9,177 nt of DNA from JALNXF01 sp964555845. Lineage in GTDB: Bacteria > Patescibacteriota > Gracilibacteria > BD1-5 > UBA2023. A program made the position numbers and the translations under genes. Numbering within the stretch: the first letter of the stretch is position 1; the number at the start of each line of letters is the position of its first letter. The stretch covers positions 1-9,177 of the forward strand of contig CAZKUA010000024.1 in the NCBI GenBank assembly GCA_964555845.1. Reading direction: 5' to 3'. The notes beneath the pieces were generated by a model. It had not been told where the DNA came from. It ran no database searches and was given only the letters and a program-made list of their open reading frames with translations. Of this stretch, positions 1 to 7,250 are shown one piece after another.

Positions 1-119
1 AAAACTTCAATCCGAAAAAATTTATCGAAGCTATTAAGGATGCGGGATACGCAACCGATCCAGTATATGTCGATAAGATTGCGAGTGTCTGGAAAACAAA
101 TCAGATAGAAGTTGCTTAA
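1..119 (+). CDS. C-terminal end of a FlgJ-type glucosaminidase (partial)
   Basis: Only the last 38 codons are present; the frame starts at base 3 and stops at TAA 117-119. The peptide reads NFNPKKFIEAIKDAGYATDP and continues VYVDKIASVW. The AGYATDPxY block followed by a short helix is the usual C-terminal signature of glucosaminidase domains of the FlgJ / mannosyl-glycoprotein endo-beta-N-acetylglucosaminidase family, which cut the peptidoglycan glycan strand. The catalytic residues lie upstream, outside the window, so activity and export cannot be judged. In an organism of this type the enzyme is more likely a cell-wall remodelling or phage-like lysin than a flagellar protein (inference). 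The single glycine is GGA; no TGA occurs in this fragment. A hairpin terminator follows directly. Confidence 0.75.
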   Translation, partial: NFNPKKFIEAIKDAGYATDPVYVDKIASVWKTNQIEVA

Positions 120-136
120 AATACTTTTAATTTCAC

Positions 137-169
137 AAAAAATCCCTTCGAGTTCGGAAGGGATTTTTT
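137..169. terminator. Bidirectional Rho-independent terminator between convergent genes
   Basis: A 9-bp stem (141-149 with 157-165) of the type AATCCCTTC / GAAGGGATT closes a 7-nt loop. It is flanked by A residues on the left and by TTTTTT on the right, so a U tract follows the hairpin on either strand. It serves the glucosaminidase gene on + and can serve mfd on -. Confidence 0.85.
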
Positions 170-170
170 A

Positions 171-209
171 TAGATTCCCGCATTCGCGGGAATGACAAAT
201 GGGGGAGTT
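171..209 (+). repeat. Palindromic ATTCCC-N8-GGGAAT repeat, copy 1
   Basis: The core TAGATTCCCGC-A-TTCGCGGGAATGACA folds into a hairpin and fits the pattern ATTCCC-N8-GGGAAT. It matches the copy at 2381-2419 inside mfd, and the similarity runs past the hairpin into GGGAGTT: by my count 34 of 39 positions are identical. This copy lies between the terminator and the mfd stop codon, in non-coding DNA. Sequences of this type are widespread dispersed repeats in bacteria; the Neisseria dRS3 repeat has the same core pattern (established knowledge). Whether it moves, and by what enzyme, cannot be told here. Confidence 0.8.
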
Positions 210-211
210 TT

Positions 212-3200
212 TTAAACCAAACTCCTCAAAAACTCTAAATCATTTTTAAAATGTTTGGTTTCTGCTTTTATTTTGTGGATTGTAATTAGTACAAAATTTC
301 TGTCGTCATCAAATCTTTCAAGAAATTCTTTTACCTTATCCGCCGGTGTACTTTTATTGAATTCAAAAGTATAGTTTGTTCAGGCTTTTTTGAGTGATAT
401 CACTCAAAATTGACTTAGAATTATACGAGTTTTTAAGATTAAAAATAAGTTTTCAAATTCTTCTGGGACTTCATCATTTCATTCGATAAAAGTTTTGTGG
501 GCAAATTCTAGATCACTTATTGTCTCAATTGACTCGATATTTCTGAAAAAGTGAAGCTTGTCTGATTCTGATGAGAAGAAATCCTCGCTAATATAGTAAG
601 AAATCCCTAGTTCTATTTGGCAATTTATTCACTCGATCTTATTTCAAGTCTTTAGCTCTTCTATTTTATTTTCGAGTAATTTAAGATACAGACTAAGTCA
701 AGTTTCTTTGGATTTCCCAGATTGTTTGATTCCGAGAATATCTCAGGCTCATCTGATTTCTAAGTCTTTCATCGCTATTTCAAAACCTGCTCCAAGATGA
801 GTATTATTTACAATTGTAATTAGTCTTTTTTTTGCGTCATCAGCTAAGTTTTCTTTTCTGTAAATCAAATAACAATTGCTTTCTGTGGCTCATCTTCCGA
901 CTCTTCATCTAAGTTGGTGAATTTGAGAAAGCCCGAATTTGTCGGCTTCATTAATAATAATTGTATTTGCATTAAAAAAATTCACCCCGTTTTCGATAAC
1001 AGTGGTAGAAAGCAGAATATTATATTTTCAATTTTTAAAATCCATAATTCGATCTTCAACTTCAAGTCAATTCATTTGTCCATGAACAATCACGATTTTT
1101 GCATTTTTTCAAATCAATTTTTCTAAATATTTTTTAGTGGTTTCAATTGTTGCAATTCTATTGTGGATAAATAAAACCTGACCAGATCTCTCAAATTCCT
1201 TTTTTATAGAGTTTAAAATTACATCGTCACTCCATTTTGAAACTATGGTTTTAATTGGTTGTTTTTTTGGTGGAGGAGTCGAGATAATTGAAATATCTTT
1301 AATTCAATTTAGTGCAAAATTAAGACTTCTTGGGATTGGTGTAGCACTGAGTGATAAGATATCAGGCGGTATTCTAGAGACCGGTCTCGAAATTTCGAGA
1401 CCGGTCTCATTATTTACTCAGAGCTTAATTTTATTAAGTTTTTCCTTGTCCATTACTCAGAATCTATGTTCCTCATCTATTACAATTAACCCAAGATTTT
1501 TAAAATTTATATCAGGTGATAAAAGTCTGTGAGTTCCTATTATACAGTCAATTTCTCAGTTAGCCAAGCCAGCTAATATTTTAGTTTCTTCTTTTTTGGT
1601 TGAAACTCTTGTTAGAATTTCTATTTTTAATCCAAAGTCCGCAAATCTCTTTTTAAGGGATTCAAAATGTTCATAAGCCAAAATCACAAGAGGTGAAATA
1701 AAAGCTGATTGTTTACCGTTTAAAAAACTTCTATAAACAGCATTCATCGCGACTTCCGTCTTACCAAAGCCAACATCTCAAACTAGAAGTCTGTCAGTTG
1801 GTTTACTCTTTTCCATATCAGACAGAATTTCTTTAATTGCAACTTCCTGATCAAATGTGTGTTTATAAGAAAAAGAATCTTTAAATATTTTCTCTTTTTC
1901 TCTAAATTCTCCAAATGAAAATCATTTTAAAATATTTCTTTTTGCATAAATCTCAAGAAGTTCGTGGGCAATTCTCTCTACCTCAACTTCCGTATTTTTC
2001 ATTATTTTCTGCCATTCAGCTGAGCTTAATCTAGTCAAGACAGGGTTTTCATTTCAAATATATTTACTAATTCGGTGAAGTTCACTAATTGGTACAAAAA
2101 GTTTGTCATTTTCTCTATATTCTATCTCAATATATTCTCTTTTTATCCCCGATAAATCTTTTAAAATTATTCAAATAAATTTACCAATTCAATGATCAAT
2201 ATGCACAATAAAATCACCAGGCCTTATTTCTAACAGCAAATCTAGACTTTTTGCCAAACTTTTTTTCGACCTTTTTCTTATGAAAATATTGCTTAGTATA
2301 TCATCACAAATGTAAATTATCTGTCATTCCTGATTTATTCAGGAATCTTCCTTGTATTTTGAATCTTTTTTAATATTTAGTAGATTCCCGCCTTCGCGGG
2401 AATGACAGAATTGGGAGTTGGAATAACAATTATTCATAATAAAACTCTCTAAATACCTCATTGATGCAGGAATTTCTATGATTTCGATATTTGATGTAAT
2501 ATCATTAAATTCTAGGAATTTTGTAATAGTTTTTTCATTTTTTGTATAAATTTTTACTTGATTTTTACTTTTTAAAATATCAATAAGTTCTTGGATTGTA
2601 GTTACTGAAAACGGACTAATTTCTAGATTTACCGCAGATTCTTGTGGAGTTTCAGATAAAATAATTGGATTTAGATTTTTTTGTAAAATTGAAATTCAAT
2701 CAAAAAAATCGAGTCAGATTAGAAATGCCCTCACCCCCGATTTATCTCCCGAAATAGCCCTCACCCCCAGCCCCTCTCCCAGAGGTAGAGGGGAGTTTTT
2801 GTTGAAGAATTTATTGTATTTGTCGAGATTATCTATTATTGTGCTTTTATTTTTTTCTCCGGAATAATTAGAGTTTGTGATTTTGAATTCGTCGAGTTTT
2901 TGGATAATTTTGGAATTATTAAAATCAAGTTCCATAATATCGTCTATTTCATCTCAAAAAAAGCTTATCTTAACGCCAAAATTTCACATTTTTGGATAAA
3001 TATTGAGTATATCTCATTCCTTATTATAACTCCCAGATTTTCACAAATGCGAGCTATATTTATACCCAAAATCAAGAAGTTTTTTTATAATTTCCTCACT
3101 ATTTTGCGCCTCATTTTTTACAATTGAAATTGTGTTTTTATCAAGCTCATATTCCGAAACAAAAGGCAAGTTAAATATATCCCCACAACCAAAAAAAACT

Positions 3201-3421
3201 CATCATCCAGAATTCAAAAACTCCATAAAATCTCCCAATTTCTCCACCACAAAATAACTCCCAAACCCCAAAAACTTCCAAATTTTCCCAAAAACCCTCA
3301 AATCCTCACTACTATCAAAAACAACCAAATTTTTATTTTCTAGATTTTCTTTTACTAAAAAAGCCCTTGAAAATGCATTTCAGGAATTTATATATGTGGT
3401 ATTTTGGGTTAGTTTGGGCAT
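212..3421 (-). CDS. mfd: Transcription-repair coupling factor Mfd, with in-frame repeat insertions
   Basis: Mfd is a DNA translocase that removes stalled RNA polymerase and recruits UvrA for nucleotide excision repair. The frame is 1069 residues from ATG 3421 to TAA 212 and is open only with TGA = Gly (about 33 TGA codons). In order: a degenerate UvrB-like N-terminus (about 1-330); the RNA-polymerase-interaction domain near 395-480 (GDFIVHIDHGIGKF); DMEKSKPTDRLL then Walker A GDVGFGKT at 548-555; DEEH at 649-652; SATPIPRSL from 692; RGRVGRG at 838-844; and a C-terminal D7 domain with IRGAGDILG near 889. Helicase motif V reads ENGVN where E. coli has ETGID. Three repeat-derived stretches interrupt it: about residues 209-232, 338-367 and 672-682. 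The C-terminus past D7 matches usual Mfd. The start follows the upstream glycosyltransferase stop by one base, with no clear Shine-Dalgarno. RecG is excluded by the polymerase-interaction and D7 domains. Confidence 0.95.
388..409. repeat. 22-bp perfect palindrome inside the mfd D7 coding region
   Basis: The sequence is TTTTGAGTGAT followed by its exact reverse complement, with GATATC at the centre. It encodes FGVISLKK in Mfd, a stretch that aligns with ordinary D7 sequence, so unlike the other palindromes here it does not look like an insertion. It could form a cruciform or mRNA hairpin or bind a dimeric protein; no function is shown. Confidence 0.6.
1377..1408. repeat. 32-bp perfect nested palindrome inserted in mfd
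   Basis: The 12-bp palindrome GAGACCGGTCTC occurs twice, separated by the 8-bp palindrome GAAATTTC, so the whole 32 bp is also a perfect palindrome. It encodes ETGLEISRPVS within Mfd, between helicase motifs II and III. From memory of E. coli Mfd, this linker is about 17 residues longer here, which fits insertion of the palindrome plus short flanks while keeping the frame. GC content is clearly higher than in the surrounding gene. It is unrelated in sequence to the other repeats in the window. Confidence 0.8.
2321..2408. repeat. 88-bp MITE-like element with 10-bp terminal inverted repeats, inside mfd
   Basis: The ends are CTGTCATTCC (2321-2330) and GGAATGACAG (2399-2408), exact inverted repeats. 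Each end is also a hairpin: 2322-2347 is a degenerate GATTCCTG...CAGGAATGACA palindrome in minus orientation, and 2381-2407 is the GATTCCCGC...GCGGGAATGACA palindrome, the second copy of the repeat at 171-209. The arrangement, two palindromes facing apart, resembles a small non-autonomous mobile element. It is translated in Mfd as about residues 338-367, including CHSREGGNLLN and EDSGINQEGQ. Two of its codons are TGA and would stop translation under the standard code. No clear target-site duplication was found. Confidence 0.7.
2727..2795 (-). repeat. CCCTCACCCCC-type dispersed repeat in mfd, with a diverged tandem copy
   Basis: GCCCTCACCCCC occurs exactly at 2727-2738 and 2757-2768, a 30-bp period, with CTCCC also shared within each unit. 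The outer unit continues into AGCCCCTCTCCC and a partial inverted arm GTAGAGGGGAG, giving a hairpin. On the minus strand it is read in frame as SPLPLGEGLGVRA and then SGVRA, at about Mfd residues 209-232. Peptides like PLPLGEGLGVRA are familiar as translations of a GC-rich repeat scattered in many bacterial genomes (established knowledge, from memory). It is much more GC-rich than its surroundings. Confidence 0.75.
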
Positions 3422-3422
3422 T

Positions 3423-4223
3423 TTACTTATTTAAGAATTCTCAATTTCTTAATTTCATACTATATTTTCAAAAGTCTAAATTTAAATCATTAAATATTTT
3501 TTGTTTTTCTTTAATTTCATGATTCATATATAATCAAATTTCTGGAAATGTGGAAGTTCTATTCCATAGAATATCACTATGCGCTGGCATTCTTTCTGTG
3601 AACATTAATATTTTTGAGAGAGCATATTTTTTTAGGTTATTCTCATTTGTGTGTTTTGTAAATGCATTGAGTAAATTTGAAAAGAATAATTTTTCAACCA
3701 TAACACTTCCTTTTCATAAATATCTTAATAAGTCTAAATATTTTTCTCTAAATATTGCATAATTAAAAGGGAATACACCGTTTTTCTTTTCCCATTTCGC
3801 ATCTATTATAAAAAAATCTGTAGCAAATCATACATCTTGTGGATTGTTTATTTCAGGATTTCACCAAGGACATGTAAATAAATATTTTTCTTCTTTTTTC
3901 ATTATATCAATTTTTTCTTTTATAAATTCAGGTTTTATTATCCAAGTATCTGAAGCACTAACTATAATATAATCAAAATCCTTTTCTAGGGCCTTTTTAA
4001 TTCAAATATCTATAAGATTTGCTGCTCATTCAAAATGTCCAGGATTTTCTGAAATTATAAGTTCATCTTCAAAATATTTTTCATACCACTCTTTTTTTCA
4101 ATTATAAGAATGAATTATATAAATATCTTCAAAATATTTACTCCATAATTCTTTAACTATTTCCATTTGAATATATGCATCATGAATTCTATTGTATGTA
4201 TAGATTAAGTATCAAATTTTCAT
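3423..4223 (-). CDS. Putative GT-A-fold glycosyltransferase-like protein
   Basis: A 266-residue protein from ATG 4223 to TAA 3423, read with TGA as Gly (10 TGA against 3 GGN). It opens MKIGYLIYTYNRIHDAYIQM, a beta strand and YNR turn typical of GT-A glycosyltransferase starts. Residues near 80-105 read DYIIVSASDTWIIKPEF, resembling the strand and acidic DxD-like loop that binds the nucleotide-sugar metal in that fold; a second acidic site, ATDFFIIDAKW, lies further on. No signal peptide or membrane segment is seen, so it is probably cytoplasmic. The donor, the acceptor and the family number cannot be assigned. Its stop is one base from the mfd start, so the two are likely co-transcribed, probably without functional linkage. 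The glycosyltransferase call is an inference from strand pattern and acidic motifs; it may be a family restricted to this lineage. Confidence 0.6.
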
Positions 4224-4251
4224 AAAAAATAAATTAATGAATAAAATGCAA

Positions 4252-4257
4252 ATTATA
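4252..4257 (-). promoter_or_regulatory. Candidate -10 box for the glycosyltransferase-mfd transcript
   Basis: A perfect TATAAT on the minus strand lies 28 nt upstream of the glycosyltransferase ATG. No good -35 hexamer is found 16-18 bp further upstream, so the call is weak. The 80-bp gap between this gene and the TrmB-type gene holds nothing else convincing besides the weak hairpin at 4280-4301. Confidence 0.35.
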
Positions 4258-4271
4258 TTTTGATTTTACAG

Positions 4272-4301
4272 AAAAACTCTTAAAAGTAAAAAAGCTTTTA
4301 A
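4272..4301 (-). terminator. Weak hairpin-U terminator after the TrmB-type gene
   Basis: On the minus strand TTAAAAG and CTTTTAA pair over a loop of 8 nt and are followed by GAGTTTTT. The stem is only 7 bp and nearly all A-T, so transcription may read through into the glycosyltransferase and mfd genes. Confidence 0.3.
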
Positions 4302-4303
4302 AA

Positions 4304-5044
4304 TTACTCGTCTTTTTGCATTCCTCTCAAGAATTTAAACATTATTTTGAATAATTTCTTTTCAAAAAGTGCTAAAATTTTATTTTGGACTATGAAACTT
4401 GTGAGATTGTTGTAGTCTATTATGGCTATTTTATCAGCATAAATAAGCTTTACGATATTGTCATCGAATAAATCAAATCATTTTGGGATTGTTACAACTT
4501 CTCTTTCTGGTCTTTTTGCTTTGGTTTCATAGAGTTTTTCGCTTGTTATTACCATTCTTTGGATTTGTTTTTTGTCTCTTAATTCTCTATAATTTTTTGG
4601 TAAATATAATACAGAAAAATTTGCTCTAGAACTATATCTGTAATAGGTTTCTCATCTTTTGAGTGACATTAGTACATCCTCAAAAACATGTTTCATTCAT
4701 TTTTTACCAACGAGTGCCTGAATATTTGGCCTGGTCTCGTTTGTATTGTAAATATCCTCTAATTCTGGGATTATATTATTAAAATTATTAGTTAATTTCT
4801 CAAATAAATTTTTTAAATATTCAGGAGATTCGGCTTTAAGTAGCTTTCTTTTTCATTTCACAATTTCTTTTATAAGATTGGATTCTAATAAATAGGGGAT
4901 AGATTTATAAACTAAAGGCCTATTAAGTTTGGTTCTATTTGAAATTTCCACAATATTGCTAGCTCAATTCTCAATTAGATCTAGATATATTTTACTTTCT
5001 GTTTCTGTTAGTCAGATTTTATTTAGAATTTTTTGATATTTCAT
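4304..5044 (-). CDS. TrmB-type winged-helix transcriptional regulator
   Basis: A 246-residue protein from ATG 5044 to TAA 4304. Residues 1-75 fit the TrmB DNA-binding domain well: the N-terminal helix block LNKIGLTETESKIYLDLIEN, then a helix-turn-helix with the recognition helix near LNRPLVYKSIPYLLE and a wing ending at KGKRKLLKAE. A short coiled-coil-like linker (about 75-100) follows. The C-terminal half (GKKGMKHVFEDVLMSLKRGE, later IVKLIYADKIAIIDYN) resembles the phospholipase-D-like or sensor half often attached to TrmB domains, but its ligand is unknown. Six of its eight glycines are TGA. It is divergent from the PHP gene, and a 25-bp inverted repeat overlaps its predicted -35 box, which suggests autoregulation (inference). 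No Shine-Dalgarno precedes the start. Confidence 0.82.
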
Positions 5045-5074
5045 AAATGTGTAAGATTAAATTACATTTTTAAT

Positions 5075-5102
5075 ATTATATTAAATTATCTATTTTAAGC
5101 AA
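5075..5102 (-). promoter_or_regulatory. Candidate promoter of the TrmB-type gene
   Basis: On the minus strand TTGCTT (5102-5097) is followed after 16 bp by a perfect TATAAT (5080-5075), 30 nt upstream of the ATG. The -35 box overlaps the inverted repeat at 5101-5125 by two bases. Confidence 0.5.
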
Positions 5103-5125
5103 ATAAATTTATCCTAAATTTATTT
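5101..5125. promoter_or_regulatory. 25-bp inverted repeat, candidate operator between TrmB-type and PHP genes
   Basis: The 11-bp arms AAATAAATTTA and TAAATTTATTT are exact inverted repeats around the spacer TCC. The repeat sits between the two divergent starts and touches the predicted -35 box of the regulator gene. The position and dyad symmetry suit a dimeric winged-helix repressor, most simply the TrmB-type protein encoded alongside. The arms are pure A-T, so chance symmetry in this AT-rich spacer is possible. Confidence 0.5.
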
Positions 5126-5151
5126 AGTTTTACAAATATGTAATGTTATCA

Positions 5152-5178
5152 TTGCATATTTTGTGTTTCTTATATACT
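5152..5178 (+). promoter_or_regulatory. Candidate promoter of the PHP gene
   Basis: TTGCAT (5152-5157) and TATACT (5173-5178) are separated by 15 bp, slightly short, and lie about 30 nt upstream of the ATG. The -35 shares TTGC with the other candidate promoters in the window. Confidence 0.4.
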
Positions 5179-5208
5179 TGCGAGTGTTACTTCTTAACTT
5201 TTGAAAAT

Positions 5209-6123
5209 ATGAAAACAGATTGTCATTTTCACACTAATTTATCAGATTGAAAATTTGATAATGCCCAAGTTATAGCACAAGCAAAAGAAAAATGAGTTAA
5301 ATTTGCAATTTGCACAGACCATGATATTGTAAATAGTGAATTTCCTCACTTGGCTCGTACTTCTTGAATTCTAAGCTATGAGTGAGTTGAAGCTTCTTGT
5401 TTCGATGAAAAAAACAATCATCACTTACATTTCACAACTTATTCAAAAAAATTTAATGGCAAAGTAACAAGAATTCTTGAGAAAACTAGAGATTGAAAGA
5501 AAATCAAAATCTCATCTCAAATTGCCCTTCTTCAAAAAAATTGATTTAGGGTAGAAATAAAAGAATTTTATGATTTTTACTCTACTAAAACCAATATTGA
5601 TAATCTAAATTCGTATCATCTTGCCTCTTATATTCTTCGTTTTCCAGAAAATTTAGAACTTATAAAAAAATTAACTTGAGAAAATCTTAATATAGAACAA
5701 TTTTTACTAAGATGTCTGAAAATTGAATGAGATTTAAAACATATTTGAGCTGTAGAAATAGAATGATATGAGCCAACTATAGCTGAATTCTGACAAGTAG
5801 CTAAGCAGGAAAATTATATTTTCTCTCTAGCTCATCCAAATTTTAAAATGACACAAGAAAAATTTAGACAAAGAATAGAATATTATCTAAACTTATGAGT
5901 TAATGCAGTCGAGATAAATGTACAAGCCGAAAAAAGCCGGGTAGAATTAATTCTCAAATTCCAAAAAAAATACGATTTCTTGCTTACTTTCTGAAGTGAT
6001 TGCCATTTTAAGACTAATAAATGAGAAAAACACTGAGGTTTTTGAGACATAAACCCCTATGTCAGCCAAGAACTCGTAAATTTAAATTTGGAAAATTTAA
6101 AAAAGAAATTAGAATTAAATTAA
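5209..6123 (+). CDS. PHP-domain metal-dependent phosphoesterase
   Basis: A 304-residue protein from ATG 5209 to TAA 6121-6123. The metal ligands of the PHP fold are all visible: DCHFHTNLSDG at 4-14, CTDHD at 35-39, GVEAS with E61, HHLH at 71-74, SLAHPN with H209, and GSDCH at 262-266. This order is that of the TrpH/YciV-type PHP phosphatases, which remove phosphate from small phosphorylated molecules such as nucleoside 3',5'-bisphosphates or short oligonucleotides (family knowledge; the substrate here is not shown). A middle insert of about 100-200 residues is typical of the group. It appears cytoplasmic, with no signal peptide. Sixteen of its eighteen glycines are TGA, including the G of LSDG and of GSDCH, so it is unreadable under the standard code. 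It is divergent from the TrmB-type regulator and ends at a strong terminator. Confidence 0.88.
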
Positions 6124-6143
6124 CAATTTTTGCATAATTTATA

Positions 6144-6174
6144 AAAATAATCCCGATAAAATCGGGATTATTTT
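6144..6174. terminator. Strong bidirectional terminator between PHP gene and frr
   Basis: A perfect 14-bp stem (6144-6157 with 6161-6174; core AATCCCGAT / ATCGGGATT) closes an AAA loop. Flanking A and T runs give U tracts in both directions, fitting the convergent gene pair. Confidence 0.9.
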
Positions 6175-6190
6175 GGTTTTTTTATAAAAA

Positions 6191-6736
6191 CTACACCTTC
6201 ATTATCTCCTCCTCCTTATGTTTTAACATTTTATCTACTTTTTCGACTTCTTCATCTACAAATTTTTGGAGTTCTTTTTCGTTTTGTTTTACAATGTCTT
6301 CGCTAATTTCTTTAGAGCTTTCAGCATTTTTGATTTTTTTAAGATAATCTTGGCGGATATTTCTTATGGCGATTTTTCCGTCTTCGGCTAATTTTTTAGC
6401 AAATTTCGCTAAATCTCTTCTTCTTTCTTCGGTTAGAGTTGGGATTTTAATCATTATACTTTCTCAATTATTTTGCGGATTAAGTCCAAGTCCAGCATCA
6501 CTTATTCATTTATCAATTTCGCGAATTAATCATTTATCCCAAGGCTGAATAGTAAGAGTTTGGGCATCCATTACAGAAACTGACGCAATATTTTTAAGTG
6601 GTTGTGGATTTCCATAGGCATTTATATAAATTCCCTCAATTAACCCAGGATTTGCTCTCCCAACTTGAAGCTTATTAAATTCATTATGCAAATGTTCTTC
6701 AGCTTTTTTTAGATCATTTTTTATATTCGATAACAT
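6191..6736 (-). CDS. frr: Ribosome recycling factor
   Basis: RRF splits the post-termination ribosome together with EF-G. The 181-residue product, ATG 6736 to TAG 6191, is the usual family length. It shows the N-terminal helix with FNKLQVGRANPGLIEGI, then YGNPQPLKNIASVSV, the conserved LTIQPWDK block, GLGLNPQNNGESIMIKIP and LTEERRRDLAKFAKKLAEDG, and a C-terminal helix ending in lysine and glutamate repeats. Three glycines are TGA (after WDK, after EIDK, and in NNGES), while seven are GGN, a lower TGA share than its neighbours. It is the only gene here ending in TAG. EF-G, its functional partner, is encoded 2 kb away on the same strand but in a separate transcript. The upstream start at 6736 gives the canonical N-terminus; there is no strong Shine-Dalgarno, only AAGAA. 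Confidence 0.96.
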
Positions 6737-6793
6737 ATATTCTTAAATTAGTTTTAAAATTAAATAAATGAAATATAGTTTATTTCGAGAATA

Positions 6794-6821
6794 ATTATAT
6801 AGAAAAATTTTTTATACGCAA
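6794..6821 (-). promoter_or_regulatory. Candidate promoter of frr
   Basis: On the minus strand TTGCGT (6821-6816) precedes a perfect TATAAT (6799-6794) by 16 bp, 57 nt upstream of the frr ATG. The 226-bp spacer between frr and the divergent gene also holds a 12-bp palindrome, CTAAAATTTTAG, at 6840-6851. Confidence 0.55.
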
Positions 6822-6856
6822 ATTATTCGTAATATTTTACTAAAATTTTAGGTGTA

Positions 6857-6883
6857 TTGACTTTAGAAAAAAAAGAATAAAAT
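6857..6883 (+). promoter_or_regulatory. Candidate promoter of the small-protein/pcm transcript
   Basis: TTGACT (6857-6862) and TAAAAT (6878-6883) are spaced by 15 bp. If real, transcription would begin near 6890, which excludes an ATG at 6882 as the start of the next gene and supports the one at 6963. Confidence 0.35.
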
Positions 6884-6962
6884 GATAGCTCTTTATTTTT
6901 TAAAAAACGGTGGTCACCATCGAAAAACTTACATTATTATCTTATTTTTTAACTTTGCAATT

Positions 6963-7250
6963 ATGTTATCTATAAAGGAAAGACTTCTTGATAATATCAA
7001 AGAAAAAGATATTTGCGAATTAATAGTAGATCATGTAGAAGATATTTCTCTTAATGAGAATGTGGCGACTCTTTTGATTGATAAACGTTATGTTATCAAT
7101 ATTCTTCAAGCACATAAATATATTGAGGTAATTGTTAATTGAGTTAAAAAAGCATTTGGAGAAAATGTGGCTACGACTCTTAGATTAGCTCATCCTCATC
7201 ACTGACATGAAAGAGAAATGTTAGTACCTCATGCAATTTTTTATGGATAA
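6963..7250 (+). CDS. Small protein of unknown function, overlapping pcm
   Basis: A 95-residue protein from ATG 6963 to TAA 7248-7250, with one internal TGA after VIVN and another in PHHGH. I do not recognise the family. It has an N-terminal helical part (MLSIKERLLDNIKEKDICEL), then an alternating strand-helix stretch (ENVATLLIDKRYVINILQAH and VNGVKKAFGENV) that loosely recalls the DnaA domain I / DciA-like nucleic-acid-linked folds (a weak inference), and a histidine-rich tail, HPHHGHERE. The frame also opens at ATG 6882, adding a 27-residue hydrophobic leader; I chose 6963 because the candidate promoter lies over 6882 and the leader looks unlike the rest. The last eight bases overlap the pcm start (ATGGATAA), which implies translational coupling. 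Confidence 0.7.

Noticed and set aside
1245..1532. Open frame of 95 codons on the + strand
   Set aside because: It lies antisense to the Mfd helicase core, has no family resemblance, and its middle is the translated palindrome.
2321..2408. Insertion sequence with its own transposase
   Set aside because: The element is 88 bp and encodes no separate protein; no transposase or integrase is present anywhere in the window.
2727..2768. Start of a CRISPR array, from the two GCCCTCACCCCC copies
   Set aside because: There are only two units with an 18-bp gap that is itself partly similar, no further copies, and no cas genes; it lies in coding sequence.
2714..2935. Independent 73-residue gene on the minus strand
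   Set aside because: It is in the same frame as mfd and is simply the stretch between two TGA codons, including the repeat-derived peptide.
212..3421. Several short separate genes or a decayed mfd pseudogene
   Set aside because: The interruptions are TGA codons only. With TGA as glycine a single 1069-residue frame holds all Mfd motifs in order, with no TAA, TAG or frameshift.
5045..5208. Riboswitch or small RNA in the TrmB-PHP spacer
   Set aside because: The spacer is almost all A-T with no GC-paired stem or known aptamer core; promoters and one dyad explain it.
6882..6962. Longer N-terminus for the small protein, starting at ATG 6882
   Set aside because: The added leader is a hydrophobic run unlike the rest, and the candidate -10 box overlaps this ATG. 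It remains possible if the promoter call is wrong.
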